A DNA stretch of 26,036 bases from Chloroflexota bacterium. GTDB taxonomy: Bacteria; Chloroflexota; Dehalococcoidia; Lucifugimonadales; UBA1127. Made by a program: the position numbers and the translations under genes. Under the pieces are notes generated by a model. The model did no database searches and was not told the DNA's origin. It saw only the letters and a list, made by a program, of their open reading frames with translations. The stretch's first letter is position 1; each line of letters opens with the position of its first letter. The stretch lies in assembly GCA_028873745.1 (NCBI GenBank), contig JAPPNT010000204.1:30352-56387 (forward strand), written 5' to 3'. Below are positions 7,545-14,496 of this stretch, piece by piece.

Positions 7545-8697
7545 GTCGCACCTCCCGCGCGGACACCAGCCTTACCCTCGGCCGCGCCTTCTGCGAGGCC
7601 TGCCGCGTGTAGATGAACACCGCCGCGCCCGCCAGCGTCACCAGCCCGAGGCCCGTGTGCACCCAGACCGGCCAGCCGTAGAACATGACGGCTGACACCA
7701 GGATGAAGTTCAGGAACGAGAGCGGCACCAGCGCCTGCCAGCCGAACGCCATGAGCTGGTCGATGCGCAGCCGCGGCAGCGTGCCCCGCAGCCAGAAGAT
7801 GAGCAGGATGACGGCGTAGCACTTGATGAGGAACCAGGCCACCTCTGGCAGGAAGGGGCCGGACCAGCCGCCCAGGAAGAAGATGGTCACCAGCGCGGCG
7901 ATCAGGAACGTGTTCATGTATTCGGCGAGGAAGAAAATCGACCAGTGCGCGCCGCTGTACTCGATGAACGGCCCGCCCACCAGCTCCGATTCCGCCTGGA
8001 AGATGTCGAACGGGCTCCGGCCCACCTCGGCGAGCCCGGCCAGCAGGAAGACGAAGAAGGCCATCGGCTGCAGCAGGATGTACCACTGGTAGCCCTGCCC
8101 CTCCGAGATCGCGGTCAGGTTCAGCGTGCCCGCCAGCATCGCGACCGTCATCGCGATGACCAGCAGCGGGATCTCGTAGCTGATGAGCTGCGCCGCGCTC
8201 CGCAGGCCGCCCATGATGCCGTACTTGTTCGCCGAGCCCCAGCCCGCCATGATCAGCCCGATGATCGTCAGCCCCTGCATCGCCAGCACGTACAGCACGC
8301 CGAGGTCGAGGTCCCGCAGCACCAGGTCGCCGCTGAACGGCACCACCACCCACACGAGGAAGCTCGGCACGAAGACCACCAGCGGCGCCAGCCAGTAGAT
8401 GGGCCGGTCCACCCACGAGGGCATGATGTCCTCTTTGACCACCAGCTTGATGGCGTCCGCCACCGGCTGCAGCACGCCGAAGGGCCCCACGCGCATCGGA
8501 CCGATGCGCTGCTGGATGCGCCCCAGCGCCTTCCGCTCCAACCACGTCAACGAGAGCACGACGACGCTCAGGATGGTGAGCAGCAGGCCCGCCCGCAGGA
8601 CGAGCAGCGCCGCGTCCTCGCCGCCGAAGACCACCGACAGCGCCACCACCGCGAGGATGCCGAGGACGCCCAGCGCGAGGGCCAGGAGGAGGATCAC
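7537..8697 (-). CDS. nuoH: NADH-quinone oxidoreductase subunit H
   Basis: This 386-aa membrane subunit forms much of the quinone tunnel of complex I. Signatures are LTWLERKALGRIQQRIGPMRVGP near the N-terminus, then GWGSANKYGIMGGLRSAAQLISYEIPL, and later AEVGRSPFDIFQAESELVGGP and RGTLPRLRIDQLM. The GTG start at 8697 overlaps the nuoD stop as GTGA, the same coupling pattern seen elsewhere in the operon. The frame is open further upstream inside nuoD, but that part is a shadow of nuoD. A C-terminal extension of about 30 basic residues follows the last helix. Confidence 0.96.
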   Translation of the reverse strand: MILLLALALGVLGILAVVALSVVFGGEDAALLVLRAGLLLTILSVVVLSLTWLERKALGRIQQRIGPMRVGPFGVLQPVADAIKLVVKEDIMPSWVDRPIYWLAPLVVFVPSFLVWVVVPFSGDLVLRDLDLGVLYVLAMQGLTIIGLIMAGWGSANKYGIMGGLRSAAQLISYEIPLLVIAMTVAMLAGTLNLTAISEGQGYQWYILLQPMAFFVFLLAGLAEVGRSPFDIFQAESELVGGPFIEYSGAHWSIFFLAEYMNTFLIAALVTIFFLGGWSGPFLPEVAWFLIKCYAVILLIFWLRGTLPRLRIDQLMAFGWQALVPLSFLNFILVSAVMFYGWPVWVHTGLGLVTLAGAAVFIYTRQASQKARPRVRLVSAREVRRV

Positions 8698-9809
8698 CGG
8701 TCCACCTCCCCCAGCACGATGTCCAGCGAGCCGAGCACCATAACCGCGTCCGCCACGTACGTGTTGCGGAGCATCGGCCGCAGCGCCTGCAGGTTCGCGA
8801 AGGACGGTGGCCGCACCTTCAGCCGGTACGGCTTGTCGCCCCCGTCGCTGACCAGGTACACGCCGATCTCGCCCCGAGGGTTCTCGGCGCGGAAGTACGC
8901 CTCGCCCTTGGGCGGCCGCGGGATGCCGCGCACCTGCGCCTTGATCGGCCCGGTCTCCGGCATCTGGTCCAGCGCCTGCTTCACAATTTTCACCGACTGT
9001 CGCATCTCCTCGACACGCATGGCGTACCGGTCCCATGTGTCCCCGGTCTCGCCGACGGGGATGTCGAAGTCGAAGCGGTCGTACACCGAGTACGGCTCGA
9101 CGGCCCGGATGTCGTCGGGGATGCCCGACGCCCGCAGCGATGGCCCGGTCAGCCCGTAGTCGAGCGCCTCCTGCCCGCTGATGACGCCGATGCCCCTGGA
9201 GCGGGCGAGAAAGACCTCGTTGTACGTCAGGAGCCGGTCGCCCTCCTCGATGCCCTGCTCGATGGCGGGCAGCACCCCGCGCACCCGCGCCACGAAGTCG
9301 TCGGGCGGCTCCTCACGCAGGCCCCCGATGCGGAAGTAGTTGTGCATCATGCGCGCGCCGGTGACGGCCTCGAAGAGGTTCTGGATGCGCTCCCGCTCGC
9401 GGAAGCCGTACATGATGGGCGTCATGGCCCCCGCGTCGAGGCCCATGGTGCCGTAGAAGAGCATGTGGCTGGAAATGCGGTTCAGCTCGCAGAGGATGAC
9501 GCGGATGTACTCGGCGCGCTCCGGGACGGTGAGGGCCATCATCTTCTCCACGGCGCCGACGAAGGCCAGCTCCGTGTTGAAGTTGCCGATGTAGTCCATC
9601 CGGTCGAAGAGGGTGATGATCTGCGAGTACAGCTCGCCCTCGGAGAGCTTCTCGGAGCCGCGGTGGAGATAGCCGATGTGGGGGTCGCAGTCGACGATGC
9701 GCTCGCCGTCGACCCAGAGCACCATGCGGAAGACGCCATGGGTTGACGGGTGCTGCGGCCCCATGTTGACGAGGATATCTACGGATTCCAGGCGTTGGGC
9801 TTCCGTCAT
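8694..9809 (-). CDS. nuoD: NADH-quinone oxidoreductase subunit D
   Basis: This 371-aa, 49-kDa-type subunit lines the quinone pocket at the base of the peripheral arm. NMGPQHPSTHGV near the N-terminus carries the conserved quinone-site histidine. DCDPHIGYLHRGSEKL and ELNRISSHM are further family signatures, and the C-terminus ends LGSLDIVLGEVDR as is typical. GGAGAG lies just upstream of the ATG. NuoC and NuoD are normally adjacent or fused; here korA and korB separate them. The gene begins after a 150-base gap containing two hairpins. Confidence 0.97.
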   Translation of the reverse strand: MTEAQRLESVDILVNMGPQHPSTHGVFRMVLWVDGERIVDCDPHIGYLHRGSEKLSEGELYSQIITLFDRMDYIGNFNTELAFVGAVEKMMALTVPERAEYIRVILCELNRISSHMLFYGTMGLDAGAMTPIMYGFRERERIQNLFEAVTGARMMHNYFRIGGLREEPPDDFVARVRGVLPAIEQGIEEGDRLLTYNEVFLARSRGIGVISGQEALDYGLTGPSLRASGIPDDIRAVEPYSVYDRFDFDIPVGETGDTWDRYAMRVEEMRQSVKIVKQALDQMPETGPIKAQVRGIPRPPKGEAYFRAENPRGEIGVYLVSDGGDKPYRLKVRPPSFANLQALRPMLRNTYVADAVMVLGSLDIVLGEVDR

Positions 9810-9834
9810 GCCCTCTCCACCGGGTTTGCATCCC

Positions 9835-9862
9835 GACGGGGCGTCTCATGAGGCGCCCCGTC
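9835..9862. other. Strong palindromic hairpin upstream of nuoD
   Basis: Arms GACGGGGCG and CGCCCCGTC (9 perfect bp) extend inward by a wobble and CTC/GAG, giving a near-complete 28-base palindrome. It lies between korB and nuoD, about 25 bases before the nuoD start. There is no U-tract. It could cap a processed nuoD-N mRNA, attenuate read-through, or be a protein-binding dyad. Confidence 0.5.
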
Positions 9863-9871
9863 GCATGGTCT

Positions 9872-9889
9872 GCCGTGCACTCGCACGGC
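9872..9889. other. Second hairpin between korB and nuoD
   Basis: GCCGTGC and GCACGGC arms (7 bp) enclose a 4-base loop, 9 bases from the larger palindrome. Read on the minus strand it comes after korB and before the larger hairpin. Two tandem stem-loops in a 150-base gap suggest a transcript boundary or processing point between kor and nuoD-N. Confidence 0.45.
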
Positions 9890-9959
9890 GTATTTGTCTA
9901 AGGAAGAACCGTTCCCGGACCCAAGGCCCTGGCCTCCTCCGGACTGGCGCCCGTGGCGC

Positions 9960-10847
9960 CTACATCATCCGGCGGACGATCTTCTCCCGCTGCTCGTCGG
10001 TGACGGCCAGGTCCCGGTGGGCGATGGGTCCGCCCTTCTCCAGCACGGGCTCTCGCTGTCCCAGCGTCTCGATGTCGTCGCCCTGGAAGAAGAGGCCGAT
10101 GTTGATGGTGTCGCCCCACTCCATGGCGCGCTCGCATGCTGCCTTCCAGTCCCGCGGGTCGTGGCCCTGCTCCTCCAGCTTGGACACGCGCTGCTTGAAG
10201 AAGTCGTGCGAGTTGTCGAGGTTGAAGGTGACGCAGGGGCTGAAGACGTCCACGAGAGCGAAGCCCTTGTGCTCGATGGCGCCCCGGATGAGGGCCGTCG
10301 TGTGGCGGATGTCGCCGCTGTAGGCCCGCGCGACGTACGTGGCGCCGTTCATGATGGCCTGCGTCAGGGGGTTGAGCGGCGTCTCAACGTTGCCGAAGGG
10401 CGTGCTCTTGGTCTTCATGCCCAGCCGGCTGGTGGGCGAGATCTGGCCCGTGGTCAGGCCGTAGATCTGGTTGTTCATGACGATGTAGGTGATGTCGATG
10501 TTGCGGCGCGCCGTGTGCGTGAAGTGGTTCCCGCCGATGCCGTAGCCGTCACCGTCGCCGCGCGTCGCGACGTCCGTCAGGTCATGGTTCGCGAGCTTCG
10601 CGCCCGTCGCCACCGCCAGCGAGCGCCCGTGCAGGGTGTGCGCGCCGTAGGCGTTGATGTAGCCCGGCAGGTTGGAGGAGCAGCCGATGCCGCTCACCGT
10701 CAGGATCTGGTGCGGCTGCAGGCCCAGCTCGGCGCACGCCCTCTGCAGCGAGTTCAGCACGCCGAAATCGCCGCACCCCGGGCACCAGTCCGGGTTGATC
10801 CCGGAGCGGAAGTTTGCAGCTGTGAGTTGAGCGCTTCCCGTGGTCAT
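9960..10847 (-). CDS. korB: 2-oxoacid:ferredoxin oxidoreductase, beta subunit
   Basis: This 295-aa, thiamine-pyrophosphate-binding subunit carries GDGD (97-100) and MNN ending at 126, the GDGx(about 25)NN thiamine-pyrophosphate motif. Cys22 and Cys25 (WCPGCGD), Cys56 (GIGCSSN) and Cys205 (FSPCVTF) match the four ligands of the single [4Fe-4S] cluster of two-subunit enzymes. Known chemistry: oxidative decarboxylation of a 2-oxoacid to acyl-CoA, reducing ferredoxin. 2-Oxoglutarate is the likely substrate by overall similarity, but pyruvate or branched-chain acids cannot be excluded. AGGGAGG precedes the ATG and overlaps the end of korA (11-base gap), so the two are coupled. Confidence 0.94.
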   Translation of the reverse strand: MTTGSAQLTAANFRSGINPDWCPGCGDFGVLNSLQRACAELGLQPHQILTVSGIGCSSNLPGYINAYGAHTLHGRSLAVATGAKLANHDLTDVATRGDGDGYGIGGNHFTHTARRNIDITYIVMNNQIYGLTTGQISPTSRLGMKTKSTPFGNVETPLNPLTQAIMNGATYVARAYSGDIRHTTALIRGAIEHKGFALVDVFSPCVTFNLDNSHDFFKQRVSKLEEQGHDPRDWKAACERAMEWGDTINIGLFFQGDDIETLGQREPVLEKGGPIAHRDLAVTDEQREKIVRRMM

Positions 10848-10858
10848 GGCTGTCCTCC

Positions 10859-12634
10859 CTAAACGTTGACTTCCTGGTACGGGACGAAGACGTCAGCCGT
10901 ACCCGCCAGGATCTCCCGCGCGCCGTTGGCGATGTGATGGGGCATGAAGGGCTCGCCGTCGTACTTGCGGATGTGGCTGTCGATGGTCAGGCCCGTCTCG
11001 CTCCTCAGGTAGCGGTAGAACTGGCCCGAGTAGTTGTTCTCCACGATGATGGGCTTCTTGGCCGCGTTCACGATGCCGGTCACCACGTCCGCGTGGAAGG
11101 GCACGATCCACTTGATCTGCAAGTGGTTGGCCGTCACCCCGTCCGCCGCCAGCTGTTCGATGGCCTCCTTGATGGCGCCCTGCGTCGAGCCCCACCCTAT
11201 GAGCGTGACGTCGGCGTCCGCCGGGCCCACGAGCGCCGGCGCCGGGACGCGATCCAGCGCATCGTTCAGCTTCCGGGCGCGCTTCTCCACCATGGCACGG
11301 CGCTTGTAGGGGTTGGTGTACTCGTCGCTGATGAGGCCACCGTCCTCGTCGTGCTCGTCGGTGGCCACAACGTGAACGTAGCCCTCCGTCCCGGGGATCG
11401 CCCGAGGGGAGATGCCGTCCTCCGTGTCCTTGTACCGCTGGTAGCCGTTGCCCGTGCCGGCCTCCGTGATGATCTTGCCGCGGTTGATCTCCGGCGACAT
11501 GTCGATGTCGTCCGGGTCGACGCTGAAGGTGCCCTCGGAGATGAGCAGGTCGGACAGCACCAGGCCGGGGCACTGGTAGTGGTCGACGAGATTGAACATC
11601 TCGGGGATGGTGTGGAAGGCGTCAAGCGCGCTGGTCGGCGCGACGATGAGGCGCGGGAAGTCGCCCTGGCTGGCGCCCAGCGTCTGCCAGAGGTCGCCCT
11701 GCTCCGTCTTCGTCGGCACGCCCGTCGATGGGCCCGCGCGCTGCACGTCCACCATGACGACGGGGATCTCCATCATCGACGCTGCGCCGACGGCCTCCGT
11801 CATCAGCGCGAAGCCGCCGCCCGAGGTCGAGCACATGGCGCGCGCGCCGGCGTGGGCCGCGCCCATGACCATGTTCGCCACACCGATCTCGTCCTCGACC
11901 TGCCGCACCATGATGCCGAGGTCCCGGGCGTTCTGCGCCATCCAGTGCAGCACGCCCGTCGAGGGGCTCATGGGGTAGGCGGCGTAGAACTTGACGCCCG
12001 CCGCGGCCGCGCCCATGGCGATGGCCTCGTTGCCCATCCACTGCGCCTGGGGCCTGTCGGTCTCGGGGAGCGCGAGAGGGTAGGGCGTGAAGTTCTGCTG
12101 CGCGTACTCGTACCCGGCGCGGGCCACGCCGACGTTCTCGTCGACGACCGACTGCCCCTGCCGTGCAAACCGCGCCTCCAGGGAGCCCTGAAGGATGCCA
12201 AAGTCCAGCTGCAGCAGCGCGCAGGTGGCGCCAACGGCTATCGTGTTCTGCACCAGCCGGTTGCGGCTCCCGGACACCTGCCCCACCGGGATAGGGCAGA
12301 GCTCCACGCCCTGCCTCGGATTGCCCGGGTTGATCGAGTCGCTGTTGAAGATGGCGCGCGTGCCCTCGCCCATGAGGCCAAGGTGCCGGTCCATGGTGTC
12401 CTGGTTCAGGCAGAGCAGCAGGTCCAGTTTGTCGCCGTGCGTGTACACCGGAGCGTCGCTGATTCGGACCGTCAGGAAGATGTGCCCGCCCCTGACGATG
12501 GACTGGTAGGCGTTGTAAGCGTTGAAGTAGAGGCCCCTGCGGATGAACAGTCGCGTCAGAATGTTCCCCGGCGTGGCGATGCCCTGTCCCGCCTCACCGC
12601 CGATGGCTAACGCGAAATCGAAACTCCCGGCCAT
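10859..12634 (-). CDS. korA: 2-oxoacid:ferredoxin oxidoreductase, fused gamma-alpha subunit
   Basis: This 591-aa protein has an N-terminal gamma domain (about 1-190, beginning FALAIGGEAGQGI) fused to an alpha domain (from about 198: MGNEAIAMGAAAAGVKFYAAYPMSPSTG, residues 220-227 being the pyrimidine/TPP-side motif, usually YPITPS). It pairs with KorB. No ferredoxin-like delta subunit is present, so electrons must leave through KorB's cluster to a soluble ferredoxin or another partner. The start at 12634 is set by GGAGGAG 7 bases upstream; an in-frame start 66 bases further up lacks support. It lies between nuoC and nuoD with a 210-base leader containing promoter-like sequences. Confidence 0.94.
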   Translation of the reverse strand: MAGSFDFALAIGGEAGQGIATPGNILTRLFIRRGLYFNAYNAYQSIVRGGHIFLTVRISDAPVYTHGDKLDLLLCLNQDTMDRHLGLMGEGTRAIFNSDSINPGNPRQGVELCPIPVGQVSGSRNRLVQNTIAVGATCALLQLDFGILQGSLEARFARQGQSVVDENVGVARAGYEYAQQNFTPYPLALPETDRPQAQWMGNEAIAMGAAAAGVKFYAAYPMSPSTGVLHWMAQNARDLGIMVRQVEDEIGVANMVMGAAHAGARAMCSTSGGGFALMTEAVGAASMMEIPVVMVDVQRAGPSTGVPTKTEQGDLWQTLGASQGDFPRLIVAPTSALDAFHTIPEMFNLVDHYQCPGLVLSDLLISEGTFSVDPDDIDMSPEINRGKIITEAGTGNGYQRYKDTEDGISPRAIPGTEGYVHVVATDEHDEDGGLISDEYTNPYKRRAMVEKRARKLNDALDRVPAPALVGPADADVTLIGWGSTQGAIKEAIEQLAADGVTANHLQIKWIVPFHADVVTGIVNAAKKPIIVENNYSGQFYRYLRSETGLTIDSHIRKYDGEPFMPHHIANGAREILAGTADVFVPYQEVNV

Positions 12635-12660
12635 GGTTGAACTCCTCCATATGAACAATC

Positions 12661-12676
12661 GTCGACATAGGTCGAC
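12661..12676. promoter_or_regulatory. GTCGAC-N4-GTCGAC dyad in the korA leader
   Basis: Two copies of the palindrome GTCGAC are separated by 4 bases, just downstream of the predicted start of transcription from the proximal korA promoter. This position fits an operator for a dimeric repressor. The assignment rests on symmetry and position only. Confidence 0.35.
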
Positions 12677-12687
12677 ACGACTTGCGC

Positions 12688-12717
12688 AGTATACGGGCAA
12701 ACTTTCCGGTCGTCCAA
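12688..12717 (-). promoter_or_regulatory. korA: Candidate proximal promoter of korAB
   Basis: TTGGAC (12712-12717) and TATACT (12688-12693, five of six consensus bases) are spaced 18 bases apart. The transcript would begin about 45 bases before the korA ATG. The region is AT-richer than the flanking genes. Confidence 0.5.
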
Positions 12718-12753
12718 CGGTTCAGCTATGCCCGCTAGGTTGTCATACGGTGG

Positions 12754-12770
12754 TATAGGAATGGTCTATA
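12754..12770. promoter_or_regulatory. TATAG-N7-CTATA inverted repeat upstream of korA
   Basis: A perfect 5-bp inverted repeat lies between the distal and proximal promoter candidates of korAB. It could bind a regulator acting on the proximal promoter. The dyad itself is visible; the function is inferred. Confidence 0.3.
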
Positions 12771-12794
12771 GCGACAGGTGTAACTATTCACCAC

Positions 12795-12823
12795 ACCCTA
12801 GTCGCTGGAAGCTGTGAAGTCAA
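12795..12823 (-). promoter_or_regulatory. Candidate distal promoter of korAB
   Basis: TTGACT (12818-12823) and TAGGGT (12795-12800) are spaced 17 bases apart, just after the nuoC stop codon. The -35 is strong and the -10 weak. Together with the proximal candidate it suggests that korAB has its own transcription start inside the nuo cluster. Confidence 0.35.
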
Positions 12824-12844
12824 GCGGCCGCTTGGGCCGGACGC

Positions 12845-13429
12845 CTACCACTCCTGGTAGTCGTGGAAGGGGAAGGACTTGCGCCCGGGGAAGCCCTCGA
12901 AGTCCTCGTACAGGATGAGTACCCGCGGGTCCGGGTGCCCCGGAAACTCGACGCCGAACAGGTCGTGCCCCTCGCGCTCGAACCAGTCCGCGCCGCGCCA
13001 CACGCCCGTCACCGACGGCACCGACGGCGATTCGACCGTCGTGTCAACCTTCAGCACCAGCTTGTGCCGGTGCTCCCGCGACCACAGGTGGTACACCACC
13101 TGGAACCTGTCCTCGTAGTCGACGACCGACAGGCACCGCAGGTAGTCGAAGGAGAGCGAAGGGTCGGCGCGCAGCGTCGCGCAGGCGTCCAGCAGCCGCT
13201 CCGACGGCACGGTGACGACAACCTCGTCCAGCGCGGTGTCGATCTCCGGCTCGCAGGGCTCCAGCGGGCCGGGCAGCAGCGCCTTCAGCGCCTCGCCCCG
13301 CGGGTCGAGCCCTATCGGCTCAGGCGCCGGCTGCCTCGCCGGTCTCGCTGGCGCCGCTCCCTCGTTCGAGGACGCTTCCTCCTGGGAGGGCGTCTCCTCT
13401 GAAGGGGGGGTGGGGGTTGTTTCCGCCAT
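12845..13429 (-). CDS. nuoC: NADH-quinone oxidoreductase subunit C
   Basis: This 194-aa (30-kDa type) peripheral-arm subunit carries [24 protein letters not shown] and the signature [44 protein letters not shown], the usual NuoC C-terminal block. The first 45 or so residues are a Pro/Glu/Ser/Ala-rich, probably disordered extension. The ATG at 13429 is preferred over one 12 bases upstream because GAGG lies 4 bases before it. Either way the gene begins inside the nuoB reading frame, overlapping it by about 110 bases. NuoC is followed by korA rather than nuoD. Confidence 0.94.
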   Translation of the reverse strand: MAETTPTPPSEETPSQEEASSNEGAAPARPARQPAPEPIGLDPRGEALKALLPGPLEPCEPEIDTALDEVVVTVPSERLLDACATLRADPSLSFDYLRCLSVVDYEDRFQVVYHLWSREHRHKLVLKVDTTVESPSVPSVTGVWRGADWFEREGHDLFGVEFPGHPDPRVLILYEDFEGFPGRKSFPFHDYQEW

Positions 13430-14027
13430 ACTGCCTCGCATCGTGTTGGATCTTGTCCTGCAGCCGCAGCAGCCCGTCCATCAGCGCCTCCGGCCGCGGC
13501 GGGCACCCGGGGATGTACACGTCGACGGGCACAATGTGGTCCACGCCCATCACCACCGAGTACGACCGGTAGTACGGCCCCCCGTTGGTCGCGCAGCTCC
13601 CCATCGCGATCACCCACTTGGGCTCCGGCATCTGCTCGTACAGCAGCCGGATGGGCTCCGCCATCTTCTTCACCACCGTCCCCGCGACGATCATCACGTC
13701 CGACTGCCGCGGCGACGGCCACGTCACGATGCCCATCCGGTCAAGGTCGTGGTTCGCCATGTACGTCGACATCATCTCGATGGCGCAGCACGCCAGCCCG
13801 AAGGTCAGCGGCCACAGCGAGTTCTTCCGCGCCAGCGCCAGCAGGTCCTCCATCCTGGCGGTGATCACGCCCGGCGCAGCGCTCCGGTAGGGCGCCGGCG
13901 GCGCGACGTTGCCCTCGGCCGTCGAGCCCGGCGGCAGGTCGAGGGTGCTGTCGCGCTCCCACGCCTGGTACCACCCCGGCACCACCGGGCTGATGCCCCA
14001 GGACGGCTTCTCCTTCTCTACCGCCAC
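13320..14027 (-). CDS. nuoB: NADH-quinone oxidoreductase subunit B, cluster N2 subunit
   Basis: This 235-aa subunit holds the terminal [4Fe-4S] cluster N2, which donates to quinone. Ligands are Cys80 and Cys81 ([10 protein letters not shown]), Cys145 ([12 protein letters not shown]) and Cys175 ([10 protein letters not shown]). The GTG start overlaps the nuoA end by 10 bases and has AAGGGGG about 7 bases upstream; no ATG fits as well. The N-terminus is about 70 residues long before the first cysteines. The last 36 residues (200-235), Gly/Pro-rich, lie beyond the usual end of the family and are encoded over the start of nuoC in another frame. Dual coding or a frame error near the 3' end are both possible. 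Confidence 0.95.
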   Translation of the reverse strand: MAVEKEKPSWGISPVVPGWYQAWERDSTLDLPPGSTAEGNVAPPAPYRSAAPGVITARMEDLLALARKNSLWPLTFGLACCAIEMMSTYMANHDLDRMGIVTWPSPRQSDVMIVAGTVVKKMAEPIRLLYEQMPEPKWVIAMGSCATNGGPYYRSYSVVMGVDHIVPVDVYIPGCPPRPEALMDGLLRLQDKIQHDARQYGGNNPHPPFRGDALPGGSVLERGSGASETGEAAGA

Positions 14028-14398
14028 TGCAGGACCCCCTTGCGCCACCCGTACAGCACGCCGAAGAGCAAGATGGCGATGAACAGGATCATCTCGTAGA
14101 ACACCCAGGAAGCGCCTTGGGCCGCGCTCTGCAGGAAGGTCAGGATCCACGGGAAGATGAAGACCGCCTCAACGTCGAAGAGCAGGAAGAGGATGGCGAA
14201 GATGTAGTAGCGAACGTGGATCTGCGACCACGTGAACGGCGTCGGCGGGATGCCGCACTCGAACGGCAGATCCTTATCCGCCGACTTCCGCTTCGGCGCG
14301 AGGAAGAAGCTCGCGGCCAGCATGCCGCCCATCGCCAGCAGCCCCACAGCCGCCACAATCACGACGGCCGTATAGTTCAGCGCATACCCCTCTGGCAT
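14018..14398 (-). CDS. nuoA: NADH-quinone oxidoreductase subunit A
   Basis: This 126-aa, three-helix membrane subunit of complex I carries [14 protein letters not shown], which holds the conserved loop-cysteine region next to the quinone site. [22 protein letters not shown] is the second-helix signature with conserved Asp/Glu. The ATG at 14398 is 8 bases after GGAGG; an in-frame TTG two codons upstream sits too close to that site. It is the first gene of the nuo cluster, with an extended -10 promoter candidate about 20 bases upstream. Confidence 0.97.
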   Translation of the reverse strand: MPEGYALNYTAVVIVAAVGLLAMGGMLAASFFLAPKRKSADKDLPFECGIPPTPFTWSQIHVRYYIFAILFLLFDVEAVFIFPWILTFLQSAAQGASWVFYEMILFIAILLFGVLYGWRKGVLQWR

Positions 14399-14418
14399 CG
14401 GCAAATCCTCCGCGCACC

Positions 14419-14427
14419 ACTATAGCA
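14419..14427 (-). promoter_or_regulatory. nuoA: Extended -10 promoter of the nuo operon
   Basis: TGC followed directly by TATAGT (five of six -10 consensus bases) lies about 20 bases upstream of the nuoA ATG. No good -35 hexamer is visible 17 bases further up, which fits an extended -10 type. It would give a short leader containing the GGAGG site. Confidence 0.55.
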
Positions 14428-14460
14428 CGGCCGCCATACCCCCGCACGCCGCGCTCCGCC

Positions 14461-14485
14461 GTTCGCCCTGAGCCCGTCGAAGGGC
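14461..14485. repeat. Dispersed intergenic repeat, copy 1
   Basis: A 25-base element beginning GTTCGCCCTGAG and ending GTCGAAGGGC lies between nuoA and the esterase gene. GCCCT and AGGGC can pair as a small hairpin. Near-identical copies occur at 24813-24838 and 25909-25934, always between genes. Confidence 0.75.
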
Positions 14486-14496
14486 AATCGGGGCCC

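Noticed and set aside
7529..8545. Second minus-strand frame inside nuoH
   Set aside because: It is Ala/Gly/Arg-rich and lacks membrane segments; the overlapping frame encodes all NuoH signatures.
10934..12610. Plus-strand open frame opposite korA
   Set aside because: Antisense shadow with Arg/Val/His-rich composition; korA has a full set of family motifs.
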